From Rhodospirillales bacterium (lineage in GTDB: Bacteria > Pseudomonadota > Alphaproteobacteria > Rhodospirillales > JASLQF01), in NCBI GenBank assembly GCA_030744625.1, contig JASLQF010000034.1:1-64000 (forward strand): DNA of 64,000 nucleotides. Reading direction: 5' to 3'. The notes below the pieces were generated by a model, which ran no database searches, was not told the origin of the DNA, and saw only the letters and a program-made list of their open reading frames with translations. How positions within the stretch are numbered: the stretch's first letter is position 1; each line of letters begins with the position of its first letter. A program made the position numbers and the translations under genes. Of the stretch, positions 15,547-24,675 are shown one piece after another.

Positions 15547-18279
15547 TTACGAGCCGCCGGAAACCGTGTAGGGGATGCGCCTGATCTCGGGGTTCATGGT
15601 GTTGCCGCTGATGACCAGCGTGGCAAGGACGGTGTAGGCCCCGGGATCGAGCTTTCCCTCGAGGCCAAGGATGAACGTGCCGTCGTCCTGCAACTTTCCT
15701 TGGCCGGCGAGGACCACCTTGCCATTCGCCGCGACGACGACGAAACGGCACTGCGGAATCCGCATGCCGAGCCCCTGCGGCTTGCTCGAGCGGAGGGGCT
15801 CGCGCAGGAGCCTGTATGAGCGCATGGCTCTTTGCAAACGCTCGAACTCGACAAAGACGCGCAACCCGTCGGCGTCGGGCTCGACCTTGGCCACGTAGGC
15901 ATGACGCGGCACCGCGTAGGAATCGTAAGAGCCGACGCCCAGCGGGTAGCTGAAATTCCTGAAGACATCGAAGACCGTCGCTTCGTTCGACCATTCCCTG
16001 ATGATGTAGGGGCCGTTGGTGACCAGGAAGTGACCCCGCTCGCCATGAAATTTACCAAGCGCCGCCCATCGTTTTCGCGCCTCTTCCGCGCTCACCGCCC
16101 CTTTCAGCGCGGCGGGCACGAACCCATCCCTCTCGAACTCCTCGACCAGGCCGGCCAGCCTCTTTTTCATGGGTTGCGAGCGCACGATATCGAGCCATTC
16201 GACGCCCCGGCGTTTCGCTTCTTCCTCGGAGAACGCCGCCCAGCCCCGCGTAACCGCCTCTTCCATGAGGGCGACCACGTGCCACGGAAGCGCGCTCCAC
16301 GGCGGCGCGATGACGGCGGCGTCGGCGAGGTTCTCCCTGGACGCGTCGATGTACACATCGGTGATGGGCATCTCCCGGAGGAAATTCAGCTCGCCCATCC
16401 TGAAAGACTTGGACGTCTTGTCGATGCCGGCGGTCTTCAGGCCGACCAGCCGCTGGCGCATCAGCGCCGTCGACTTGTCCACATGGGGATCGTAGGCGGC
16501 GGCGTCATCGGCGGAGCGCACGCCCCAGCGGAAGGCGAAGGAATAGGGATAGAGAATATCCGCGAAGGTCGTGTGGGTTCCGTCGTGGAAGTCCGAACTC
16601 AAGGACTTGTAGGTCAGCCTGACCCGGGCGCTTTTGCCGCCGCCGACGGCGCGCGGAAGGCCGCTTCCGGGCTCCGGGCGCACGGCATCGGCGGGAACGC
16701 CGACGGCGCCCGGCGCCGCCCCTTGTGCGGCCCGTTGGGTGGGGGCGCGGCTTTCGACGATGGGTTCGGCGAGGATGGTGAGACTGGTCACGGTGTAGAG
16801 GACCATCAGCACCGTCATCGGATACTGGCTCTTGAGGGCGAGGCCGCGCTCCCCGAAGGAATTTACCGCCAGCACGTGAGCCAGATAGACGGCGACGATA
16901 TGGCCGACGACGATGGAGACCACGGCGGCGTACCAGGCGAAGCGGGCCCCGACGACGGTGATGTCTACCCGGTAGTCCGCCGTGCCCAGGATATCCCAGC
17001 CAAAGCCGAAGGGATCCGAGGCCAGCGGAACGATGTACTGCCCCTGGATCACGATGAAGGTCAGGTAGTGCGCCAGATGATAGGCGATGGCGATGGGAAC
17101 GAGCGAGAAGGTGAACGTGCGCGCCATCTCCAACACCGGGCGCCGGGCGCCGGTGAGCGCGCTCATCAGCGCGCAGGTGACCAGATAGGCACCAAGAAAC
17201 AGGCCCCAGAAGCCCAACAGTCCGAGCGTGCGGATGATCAGGACGGGACCTTCGCCGGCACCACCGCCGAGCGCCACCAGGAATTCCTCGAATTCCACCC
17301 ATTGCGGCGTCGCCAGGGCGCCGTCGAAAAGAACCATCGACAGCATGAAAAGCACGAAGGCCATCATCGAGCCCGACACCGGCTCGTCGCCGAGGAGGCC
17401 CACCGCGAAGGGACGCAACGCCCATTCGCGCTTCGCCGCCGGCGCCTGGCGGAAACACCCGTAACCGTCGACGCACGCACCTTCGCGGTCCGTCCAGTCG
17501 AGAGAGCAGGCGTCACAGGCCTCGGGGCGCGAAACCCTGACCTCGGTGGGGGAAAAGCGGGCCAGGATCCCGAAGAGCAGGGAGAAGGCCTCGCCGTGCC
17601 TGAGCCACCGTTGACGACCGAACAGGATCATTCCAACCCACGTAACCGCCGAATAGGAGATGGCCATTACGGCGACGCTGGCCGGCACGGCCGGTTCCGG
17701 ATAGATCAGCTCGAGCCAGGAGAACACCATCAAGAGCCCCAGCGCCGGCCACGCCCCGAGGCCTTTCGGGTAAGGCAGGCGCAGCGACAACTCGCGGCCG
17801 GGCCGGACGCGGCGCCAAAGGGCGTCGGCCCAATGGAAGAGGGCGCTCCACGGATTGAGGAGGGCCCACAGGTTGCCGACGAAGGCCGAGACGTAGGCCA
17901 GCCCCACCCACCAGATGATCCATACCAGCAACGGTGCCAGGTTCTGCTGCGCGGTCTGATTTCCAACCAATCCGGTGAGCACCACGAGCACCAACAGGAT
18001 CACGGAAACGAGTTGCAGGACGAATACAACGGCGCCATGGGCAAGAAGCCGGCCCACCCCGAAACGAAGAAGATCGAGGCGGGGATAGGCGCGGGACCAT
18101 GGCGTGCCGCGGAGGAATATCCCGATGACGACGAAGGAAACGGCGACGGCCGCCGCCGCCCCCATCAGGTAGAGTTCGAAGGGCACCGGCAGATCGTAGC
18201 GCTGCCCGAAGGCATGGGCGGCGGCCGGCCCGGCTCCGGCGGCGATGGCGGCCAGCGCCACCGGCGGCAGTACCCACAA
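15547..18279 (-). CDS. large membrane protein: fenitrothion hydrolase-like domain fused to a periplasmic domain
   Basis: A 910-residue protein in two parts. Residues 1-505 hold about ten or more membrane helices and resemble the family annotated as fenitrothion hydrolase (N-terminal HAFGQRYDLPVPF after a signal-like stretch). Membrane histidines occur as YHLAHYL (401, 404) and GHIVAVYLAH (460, 469), and a Cys cluster (C255, C258, C269, C275) lies in a loop. Residues about 550-800 are soluble; GHFLVTNGPYIIREW resembles the C-lobe of family 5 solute-binding proteins. The last 110 residues are beta-rich. It is the last gene of the minus-strand array, 31 nt after the cupredoxin gene. Hydrolase activity is not implied; metal or haem binding by the His/Cys sites is inference. 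Function unknown. Confidence 0.7.
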   Translation of the reverse strand: MWVLPPVALAAIAAGAGPAAAHAFGQRYDLPVPFELYLMGAAAAVAVSFVVIGIFLRGTPWSRAYPRLDLLRFGVGRLLAHGAVVFVLQLVSVILLVLVVLTGLVGNQTAQQNLAPLLVWIIWWVGLAYVSAFVGNLWALLNPWSALFHWADALWRRVRPGRELSLRLPYPKGLGAWPALGLLMVFSWLELIYPEPAVPASVAVMAISYSAVTWVGMILFGRQRWLRHGEAFSLLFGILARFSPTEVRVSRPEACDACSLDWTDREGACVDGYGCFRQAPAAKREWALRPFAVGLLGDEPVSGSMMAFVLFMLSMVLFDGALATPQWVEFEEFLVALGGGAGEGPVLIIRTLGLLGFWGLFLGAYLVTCALMSALTGARRPVLEMARTFTFSLVPIAIAYHLAHYLTFIVIQGQYIVPLASDPFGFGWDILGTADYRVDITVVGARFAWYAAVVSIVVGHIVAVYLAHVLAVNSFGERGLALKSQYPMTVLMVLYTVTSLTILAEPIVESRAPTQRAAQGAAPGAVGVPADAVRPEPGSGLPRAVGGGKSARVRLTYKSLSSDFHDGTHTTFADILYPYSFAFRWGVRSADDAAAYDPHVDKSTALMRQRLVGLKTAGIDKTSKSFRMGELNFLREMPITDVYIDASRENLADAAVIAPPWSALPWHVVALMEEAVTRGWAAFSEEEAKRRGVEWLDIVRSQPMKKRLAGLVEEFERDGFVPAALKGAVSAEEARKRWAALGKFHGERGHFLVTNGPYIIREWSNEATVFDVFRNFSYPLGVGSYDSYAVPRHAYVAKVEPDADGLRVFVEFERLQRAMRSYRLLREPLRSSKPQGLGMRIPQCRFVVVAANGKVVLAGQGKLQDDGTFILGLEGKLDPGAYTVLATLVISGNTMNPEIRRIPYTVSGGS

Positions 18280-18310
18280 GGTATTTCCGAAAAAACGCAG
18301 GACAGCCTCC

Positions 18311-18718
18311 CTAACGCGGGTAAACCTCTAGCCGCAGGAGGGCGGACTCACCGTGTCCTCCGGCATGGTGGCCGCCGTGCACGTTGATGGGAAACCGGCC
18401 GGCGGCGTAAGCCTCGAATGAGAATTCGGCCACGCTACCGGGCTTTACCGCCTTCTCGATGTCGTAGCCATGAAGATGCAGGGACACCGCCTCGTCGGAA
18501 GTGATCCGTATCCGGACCATGTCTCCCTGTTTCACCTTCATGGTCCGCATGCCTTCGGCCACGTGGCCATGATCGATATTGACCTCGAAAGTCCTAACGA
18601 CGGGGTCCGCCGCCGACAAGGAGAAGCCTCCCACCCCGGTCATGACGAGAAGCAGCACGCCGCTCCCAATGGCTCGCAGGTTGTCCATCATGATCCTCGC
18701 CGCCATACCTCTTTTCAC
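18311..18718 (-). CDS. exported cupredoxin-like protein
   Basis: A 135-residue protein with an N-terminal hydrophobic export segment (about 15-36) and a cupredoxin-like beta domain: VKQGDMVRIRITSDEA, HLHGYD (H81, H83) and a His-rich loop HGGHHAGGHG (114-122). The HxHGYD motif occurs in cupredoxins of the EfeO/nitrous oxide reductase type. No Cys follows, so a blue (type 1) copper site is not expected; a His-only copper site is possible. Its ATG overlaps the stop of the upstream gene (ATGA), so translation is coupled. It probably delivers copper or electrons to the membrane protein encoded next, which is inference. Confidence 0.75.
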   Translation of the reverse strand: MKRGMAARIMMDNLRAIGSGVLLLVMTGVGGFSLSAADPVVRTFEVNIDHGHVAEGMRTMKVKQGDMVRIRITSDEAVSLHLHGYDIEKAVKPGSVAEFSFEAYAAGRFPINVHGGHHAGGHGESALLRLEVYPR

Positions 18719-19866
18719 TCGCCCGGCGTGAATTGCACACCGCCGATGCGATTGACGCTCCAGCTTTGATTGTAGGGCTCGGGGAAAAACGCCGGATCAC
18801 CGGCCATGAACCAAATCAGGCGCCCCGCCCCGTCGGTGAAGCCGGCGACCGGGTTCCAGGCCGCGGCCGGCTTGGTGGCGACGCCGAGTCGCAGCCAGCC
18901 GTTCCAGGGCAAGTCCTTGAGCTTCACGGAGCGTATGAAGACGGCCGAGTTGAGGCCGGCATGGGAATCGAAGGCGATGTTTTCGATTCCCGACGTGAAT
19001 TCCGCCGAAAAGTATTCCTTCTTGACCGTGTAGCCGACGACCGCCTTCCGGCACCCGCTGGTCAGCAGCGACACGAGATCGCGTTCCAGGTTGAGCTTCT
19101 CCACCGTCGTTCGGTAATCGCCCTTTTGCAGACGCGCCGCCACCTCGTCGGCCCGACGCCTCGACGGTACATCGGCCAGGCCGTCGGCAAGCGCCCTGTA
19201 GGCCTGATACCACCCCATCTTCTTCCATGGGGCCGGTTGCCATCCGTTGAGATTGAAGACCGGGGCGGCGACCAGATCCGCCACCACGAATTCGTCCAGT
19301 GCCGCGTCCCATTGCGCCGCTGTCCCCTGGCGACGGGAGGCGACGAGCCTTTTGGCAAGCTCGCCCCGGGCCCTGACCCGAACATCGGAGATGGAGACGC
19401 CTTGGCGACCGGTGGAAGCCTCTGGATAGCGCCGCTTCGCGGCATCGGCGAGGTCGGCGTGATGCAGGAAATCCCCGTGCAGCGGACCCACCGGATAGGG
19501 ATGGAAGACGAATCCCTCCGTCCCGGCGGTCAGGGAGCGGGTCATCGTCTCGACGATGGCGCAGGCGGAATCTTCGTCCCTGGCCAGCCGGGATGCCGGG
19601 TTGACCGAGAGGACGACGAGAGAATGCAGGGACTCGATGTCGTGCACGTACTCCGGCCTGTCGCCGGCAAAGGCGGGCGCGCGCCCCACGTAGGCATGCA
19701 ACTTGCCCGTCGCGAGAAGGCGTGCCGCGTTTCCGGGTTCGACCGGCTCGACCCGGATTTCCTGCGGGTAATAGGAGGGATAGACGGGAAGTTCGTGACC
19801 GCCTTCGGCGGCGGTGGCCATCATCAGAAAGGCGGTCGGGAAAAGGAGCGCGCTGAATATTCTCAT
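18715..19866 (-). CDS. periplasmic protein of unknown function
   Basis: A 383-residue protein not recognised as any family. Residues 1-20 are a signal peptide (MRIFSALLFPTAFLMMATAA). The rest is soluble and mixed alpha/beta, with no Cys pair, haem motif or WD/TPR repeats. Some features recall periplasmic binding proteins (VEPGNAARLLATGKLHAYVG near the N-terminus, SLVVLSVNP). ATG 19866 was chosen for the signal peptide. It starts 42 nt after the second LivM gene and overlaps the cupredoxin start by 4 nt, so it belongs to the same transcript. A role as a second binding protein or partner of the cupredoxin is a guess. Confidence 0.65.
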   Translation of the reverse strand: MRIFSALLFPTAFLMMATAAEGGHELPVYPSYYPQEIRVEPVEPGNAARLLATGKLHAYVGRAPAFAGDRPEYVHDIESLHSLVVLSVNPASRLARDEDSACAIVETMTRSLTAGTEGFVFHPYPVGPLHGDFLHHADLADAAKRRYPEASTGRQGVSISDVRVRARGELAKRLVASRRQGTAAQWDAALDEFVVADLVAAPVFNLNGWQPAPWKKMGWYQAYRALADGLADVPSRRRADEVAARLQKGDYRTTVEKLNLERDLVSLLTSGCRKAVVGYTVKKEYFSAEFTSGIENIAFDSHAGLNSAVFIRSVKLKDLPWNGWLRLGVATKPAAAWNPVAGFTDGAGRLIWFMAGDPAFFPEPYNQSWSVNRIGGVQFTPGE

Positions 19867-19907
19867 GGAGAGAGCCCAGCAAAATTCCGCGTCACGCCAC
19901 GTCCGTC

Positions 19908-20891
19908 TCATTGAAGCGGCGGCTGATGTCTTGTTTGAAATCTTTTCTTTGCCAGTCTTTTCACGTGGTCGGCGACGGCGACGGTTGTTCCCGCGATCCC
20001 CATGGGGAAAATGCAAACCACGGCGATGAGCAAGATCCCCATCACCATATTCCGCGTCCCCGCCCAGTGCAACGCGAATTCATCGAGCGCCGCGTAGGCG
20101 AAGGCGCCGATCACGGGCCCCGCGAACTGGCGCACACCACCCAGTACGGTCGCCAGAACCAGGATCGCGGAAAACAGCCAACCCAGCTGTTCCGGCGTGA
20201 TTTGCCGGTTCAATTGCCCGTAGAGGGCGCCCGCAAGGCCCATGAACAGGCCCGAGATGACGAAGGCCAACCATCGGTAGCGGCGCACGGGGATGCCAAT
20301 GCTCTCGGCTCTAATCTCATTGTCCCGGATGGCCCTCAGGGCCTTTCCGAAGGGCGAAAGGTCGATGCGCCGCAACACGAATACCGTCACCAGGAAACCG
20401 CCCGCGATGTAATTGTAGAAGGCGGCAATGAATTCGCTGGGCTCATACTCGATGCCCAGCATGGTCAGCCGCGGGATGTACATGGAACCGCCTGCCAGCA
20501 TGTAGAGGAACCATCCCTCCGAACCGAACAATCGGAAGAAGCTGCCGCCGACGAAGGAGGCGTTGACGATTTGCGTGAAGGCCAGGGTCAGAATGGCGAA
20601 GTGCATCCTCGAGGCCTGGACGCAGAAATATCCGAGGACGGCGGCGAGGGCGGTGGCGCAAACGATGCCGGAGAGCAAATAGATCTCCAGCGAATCCATG
20701 CCCACCAACGTGTGGAGAAAGGCTCCGGTGTAGGCCCCGGCGCCGAAATACACGGCGTGCCCCAGCGAAAGCAGGCCGGTGGTCCCGAAGAGGATGTTCA
20801 GGGACAAACACGCGATGGAATAAACCAAGGCGTAACAGAGGACGATCAGAGGATAGGGCTCGAGGACGCCCGGCATAACGAAAAGCACCAC
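19908..20891 (-). CDS. branched-chain amino acid-type ABC permease, second LivM
   Basis: A LivM-type inner-membrane permease of at least 327 residues: LSLNILFGTTGLLSLGHAVYFGAGAY, FGKALRAIRDNEIRAESIG (the EAA-like coupling loop) and LGGVRQFAGPVIGAFAY. The given start, GTG 20891, would cut the first membrane helix: the in-frame codons upstream continue LLVLVGAVGVVLFVMPGVL without ATG, GTG or TTG. A CTG at 20991-20993, preceded by AAGGGA, would give a complete 361-residue protein and is the likelier true start. It is a separate paralogue of the LivM at 22517 and follows livF by about 70 nt, so the importer seems to have an extra permease subunit. Confidence 0.85.
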   Translation of the reverse strand: MVLFVMPGVLEPYPLIVLCYALVYSIACLSLNILFGTTGLLSLGHAVYFGAGAYTGAFLHTLVGMDSLEIYLLSGIVCATALAAVLGYFCVQASRMHFAILTLAFTQIVNASFVGGSFFRLFGSEGWFLYMLAGGSMYIPRLTMLGIEYEPSEFIAAFYNYIAGGFLVTVFVLRRIDLSPFGKALRAIRDNEIRAESIGIPVRRYRWLAFVISGLFMGLAGALYGQLNRQITPEQLGWLFSAILVLATVLGGVRQFAGPVIGAFAYAALDEFALHWAGTRNMVMGILLIAVVCIFPMGIAGTTVAVADHVKRLAKKRFQTRHQPPLQ

Positions 20892-21063
20892 GCCGACGGC
20901 ACCGACGAGGACCAGCAGGCGCGTCGACCCCGTCCAGCCCTCGAACGACGCGAAGACGCTGTCCGCGCGGATACTTACCTTTGGATCTGTCAGGCGTTTT
21001 CCCTTTACGACTGCCGCGCCGGCGCGCGGCCACGGAGAAAGGGGTCGGCGGTGCGCCGAACCC

Positions 21064-21780
21064 TCAGCCGCGCAGGGTTTTCATGACGTCTTCGTTATTG
21101 ACGGCATCTTCCGGGCTGCCATGGAAGATGATTTCGCCACGATCGATCGCGTACAGCCGATCGGCGATCAACGAGGCGTGGGCCAAGTTGGATTCCGCCA
21201 TCAGAAGCGCGATCCCCATCTCCCTGATTCTTATCATGGCGTCCCGGAAACGGTTGACCACCACCGGCGCCAACCCCTCGAACGCCTCGTCGAGGAGGAG
21301 CATCGACGGAGCCAGGAACATGGCCCGGCAGATGGCCACCATCTTCCTCTGGCCGCCGCTCAGGTTGATGCCTTCGCGGCCGGTAAGCTCGCGCACCTCG
21401 GGGAACACCGAGAACACCCGCTCCTCGACGGTGCTGTCGCCGGCGAAAGCCTCGGTTCTGTGCGGGTCCGCCAGCCACTGGCTGATCTGCAGGTTTTCGG
21501 CCACCGAAAGCTCGGGGAAGACGCCGCAGTCCTCGGGCGAATAGCCTATGCCGTGCTTGGCGGTGACATGGGCCGGAACGTTGGTGATGTCCTCGCCGTG
21601 GAAGGTGACGTGCCCGGACTTCACGGGAAGGAGTCCCATGATGCTTTCCATGGTGGTGGATTTGCCGGCGCCGTTGCGTCCGACCAGGGCAACGACCTCG
21701 CCCTCCTTCACGTCCAGCGAGACGTCTTGAAGGACGTGGGCGGGTCCACGGAAGGTATTGATTCCCTTTAGCTCGAGCAT
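21064..21780 (-). CDS. livF: ABC transporter ATP-binding protein LivF type
   Basis: A 238-residue ATPase. Walker A is GRNGAGKST, the signature is LSGGQRKM, Walker B is MLLLDEAFEGLAP and the switch region ends in MAESN where most LivF/LivG have VEQN/VEHD. Length and sequence order match LivF. It powers import by the Liv-type complex encoded around it. Start ATG 21780 lies 12 nt after the livG stop, so the two are in one operon. Confidence 0.92.
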   Translation of the reverse strand: MLELKGINTFRGPAHVLQDVSLDVKEGEVVALVGRNGAGKSTTMESIMGLLPVKSGHVTFHGEDITNVPAHVTAKHGIGYSPEDCGVFPELSVAENLQISQWLADPHRTEAFAGDSTVEERVFSVFPEVRELTGREGINLSGGQRKMVAICRAMFLAPSMLLLDEAFEGLAPVVVNRFRDAMIRIREMGIALLMAESNLAHASLIADRLYAIDRGEIIFHGSPEDAVNNEDVMKTLRG

Positions 21781-21792
21781 GTCGGCGTCACC

Positions 21793-22539
21793 TCACCCGG
21801 TACCAAGGAAGATGGTTTCCACTTCCTTGTTGGCTCTGATTTCATCCGGCGATCCGTCGGCCAGGATTTTCCCGTCGCTCATCACCACGATGCGGTCGGA
21901 GTACTTGAACACCACGTCCATGTCGTGCTCGACGACGGCCGCCGTGATGTGTCCGGCCCGCACCACGGACGAGATGGTATCCATGATCTGGGCCTTGTCG
22001 CGGGTGCTGACGCCGCTGGTCGGCTCGTCGAGGAACAGGAACTTGGGGCGCAACGCGTAGGCCACCGCCACGTCAAGCAGCTTGCGCTCGCCCTGGGCCA
22101 TCTCCTTGGCCAGGATGTGCCCCTTGCCGCCGAGGCCGAACAGTTCCAGCACTTCATCGGTTTCCTTGTTTACCTCATGGTCGTGGTCCGCCAACGACAT
22201 GAGCTTGAGGGTCTTGTTCTCGCGCGAGAAGATGGACAGCGCCACGTTGTCGAAGGCGGTGAGGTCGTCGAACAGGTTGACGATCTGGAAGCTCCGGGCG
22301 ATGCCCGCCTTGATGCGTCCCGTCACCGACATATTGGTGATGTCCTGATCGAGGAAGATGATCTCGCCCGAATCCGGCGTCAGATAGGCGCTGAGCAGGT
22401 TCACGAGGCTGGTCTTCCCCGCCCCGTTGGGGCCGACCAGGGCGAGGACCTCCCCCTCGGTGACGACAAAGTCCACGCCGTCAACGGCGCGCGTCTCGCC
22501 GAAGTGCTTCTTGAGGTTAACCGTCCGTAACAGGCTCAC
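21793..22539 (-). CDS. livG: ABC transporter ATP-binding protein LivG type
   Basis: A 248-residue ATPase. Walker A is GPNGAGKTS, the Liv-specific GIARSFQIVNLFDDLTAFDNV follows, the signature region is MAQGERKLLDVA (the LSGG motif is degenerate, as often in LivG), Walker B is FLFLDEPTSGVS and the switch His is VVEHDMD. It pairs with LivF. Its start overlaps the LivM stop by 23 nt, showing tight coupling in the minus-strand operon. Confidence 0.92.
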   Translation of the reverse strand: MSLLRTVNLKKHFGETRAVDGVDFVVTEGEVLALVGPNGAGKTSLVNLLSAYLTPDSGEIIFLDQDITNMSVTGRIKAGIARSFQIVNLFDDLTAFDNVALSIFSRENKTLKLMSLADHDHEVNKETDEVLELFGLGGKGHILAKEMAQGERKLLDVAVAYALRPKFLFLDEPTSGVSTRDKAQIMDTISSVVRAGHITAAVVEHDMDVVFKYSDRIVVMSDGKILADGSPDEIRANKEVETIFLGTG

Positions 22540-23545
22540 GTTGAGGCTCCTCCTTCGTTCGCAGCTTCGCGGCGAGTTGGGACAACCCGCCGACGACGCC
22601 GGTAGGCAGAACCATTACCAAGACTATGAGAATGCCGCCGAGCACGACCTGCCAGTACTCCGTCGAGGCGATGGCGTAGACCTCGAGGTAGTTGTAGAGG
22701 ACGCCACCGACGATGGGGCCGGTGAAGTTGCGGAAGCCGCCGAGCAGGGTCACGAACACGAGCTTGCCGGAAAACGGCCACCATAACGTATCGGGGGTGA
22801 TGAGCCCGGCCAACGGCACCCACAAAGCGCCCGCCAGACCCGTCACCGAGCCGGAAACGATGTACGCGATGAGACGGTACTTCCTGATGTTCACCCCGAG
22901 GAACTCGGCCCGTATTTCATTGTCGCGGATCGCCTGCAGCGCCTTGCCGAAGGGCGAGTGGGTGATGATCCACATGCCGACGACAACGATGCAGAAGATG
23001 ACCAGCACGTAATAATAATAGTCGTGAACGAATCTCTGGAAGGCGCCGCCACCCGAATATTCGGTGATCCCCAACAGCGACGGCCACTTGACGCGAATGC
23101 CGTCGGTGCCGCCGGTCACCCAGAAGAACTTGTAGGACAGGCTCCACAGGACCTGGGACAACGCTAGGCACATGATGGCGAAGAAAATGCGCGTCAGCCC
23201 CGCGCACACGAGACCGAACACCACGGCAATGGCCGCCGTGGCCGCCAACCCGCACAGAAGAAGAAGTTCCATGCTGGTGATTCCGAGGTCCCGCGCGGCG
23301 AATGCCACGGCGTAGGCCCCCATACCGTAAAAGGCGGAATGGCCGAAGGAGAGCAGCCCGGTATAGCCAAGCAGGAGGTTGAAGCCGAGTCCGGCGATGG
23401 CGAAGAGGAGGCCATAGGCGAGAATCATCGTCTGGTAAGTTCCCGCCACCTGGGGAAACAGGGCAAGCCCCACCGCGAAGACAACCGCGATCCCCACAAC
23501 CTGGGGGAGACGGATACGTCCCTGTCGTTTATCCATGGCCGCCAT
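22517..23545 (-). CDS. livM: branched-chain amino acid-type ABC permease LivM
   Basis: A 342-residue permease with about nine to ten membrane helices. GFNLLLGYTGLLSFGHSAFYGMGAY and FGKALQAIRDNEIRAEFLG are LivM hallmarks. ATG 23545 overlaps the LivH TGA (TGATG), and its end overlaps livG by 23 nt. It is very similar to the orphan LivM at 33676 (both contain FVHDYYYYVLV and KFFWVTGG) and less similar to the one at 19908. Confidence 0.92.
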   Translation of the reverse strand: MAAMDKRQGRIRLPQVVGIAVVFAVGLALFPQVAGTYQTMILAYGLLFAIAGLGFNLLLGYTGLLSFGHSAFYGMGAYAVAFAARDLGITSMELLLLCGLAATAAIAVVFGLVCAGLTRIFFAIMCLALSQVLWSLSYKFFWVTGGTDGIRVKWPSLLGITEYSGGGAFQRFVHDYYYYVLVIFCIVVVGMWIITHSPFGKALQAIRDNEIRAEFLGVNIRKYRLIAYIVSGSVTGLAGALWVPLAGLITPDTLWWPFSGKLVFVTLLGGFRNFTGPIVGGVLYNYLEVYAIASTEYWQVVLGGILIVLVMVLPTGVVGGLSQLAAKLRTKEEPQREPVTDG

Positions 23546-24420
23546 CACGCTTTTCCAAACAGGCCGGTTGGCCGCCACAAGAGAACGCCGGCGGCGATCA
23601 GATAGAGCACCGCCAGCTCGATCTCGGGAAAGAACTGCACCCCGGCCGTCCTCACGAAGCTCACGATGACCGCCCCGATAAGGGCGCCCTTGAGGCTTCC
23701 GATGCCGCCCACGACGACGACGACGAATGCGATGATCAAGGCGTCGAGCGCCATGCCCAACACAGCCGTTTGGGTGGGCACGACGATGGCGCCGCCAAGG
23801 CCGGCCAGGAAGCAGCCGATTCCGAAGGCGAGGACATAGACCCGCCCCACGTCGAGGCCGAGCGCCGAGGCCATCTTCATGTTTTGGGAAGTTGCCCGCA
23901 GCATCACGCCGAACCTGGTGCGGTACACGAACGCCCACAGGCCGATGGCGGCGGCAATGCCGACAGCGATGACCAGGAAATTATAATTGGGGTACTTGAG
24001 GCCCATGACCGGCATGCTTCCAAATGGTGCCATCGGCTGGTCGGCGGCCAGGGGACTGCCTCCGAACAAGACCCGCATGAGGTCCTCGAGGACCAGAAGT
24101 ATGCCGAACGTGAGCAGCAACTGATATTCCTCGGGCCGCTTGTAAAAGGGCCGCAGCAAGGTGGGCTCCAGCGCCATTCCGAACACGGCAACGATGAAGG
24201 CCCCGACGGGCATGGCCAGCAAGAGCAACAAGGGATGCACGTTGCCGGCAAGTTGTCCGATGAGCCAAGCCGTCACGAAGGCGCCGAGGGCAAAGAAGCT
24301 CCCGTGCGCCATGTTGACGATTTGCATGACGCCGTAAATCAGGGTGAGGCCCGAGGCGATGAGGAAGAGAATCGCCGCGTAGAAGAGGGCATTCAGAACC
24401 TGGAGTATGAAAATGTCCAC
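23545..24420 (-). CDS. livH: branched-chain amino acid-type ABC permease LivH
   Basis: A 291-residue permease: SGLTLIYGVMQIVNMAHGSFFALGAF near the N-terminus, RATSQNMKMASALGLDVGRVYVLAFGIG (coupling loop) and GGIGSLKGALIGA near the end. GTG 24420 is preferred; AAGGGGTT lies just upstream and the fold starts directly. It is 310 nt downstream of the binding-protein gene with a hairpin between, and overlaps livM. Substrate could be an amino acid, amide or similar small molecule; nitrilase next door hints at a nitrogen compound. Confidence 0.9.
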   Translation of the reverse strand: MDIFILQVLNALFYAAILFLIASGLTLIYGVMQIVNMAHGSFFALGAFVTAWLIGQLAGNVHPLLLLLAMPVGAFIVAVFGMALEPTLLRPFYKRPEEYQLLLTFGILLVLEDLMRVLFGGSPLAADQPMAPFGSMPVMGLKYPNYNFLVIAVGIAAAIGLWAFVYRTRFGVMLRATSQNMKMASALGLDVGRVYVLAFGIGCFLAGLGGAIVVPTQTAVLGMALDALIIAFVVVVVGGIGSLKGALIGAVIVSFVRTAGVQFFPEIELAVLYLIAAGVLLWRPTGLFGKA

Positions 24421-24675
24421 GCGTAACCCCTTGGCAAAAAGACTCGTTCTCGCTCCAGCTGGGAAGTCCAAGCCCATCCCCAGCGTCAATCGAAAAATTT
24501 TCACAGGGCCCGCTCGACCGCCGGACCAGACATTTCCGGCCGTTTCCGCGGCTGGGTGACTAGCCTGTTCCCCCCCTTGGTGTGCCTTGGCGATTGCGTC
24601 GTCGGGCGACGGCCTTTATCTGGATTCCGGCGCCCATGACACCTCTTATCCGCCTGCCAGGACAGTGTCAAGGAA

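Noticed and set aside
15832-18387. An 851-codon open frame on the plus strand
   Set aside because: Antisense to the 910-residue membrane protein; composition is typical of a shadow frame.
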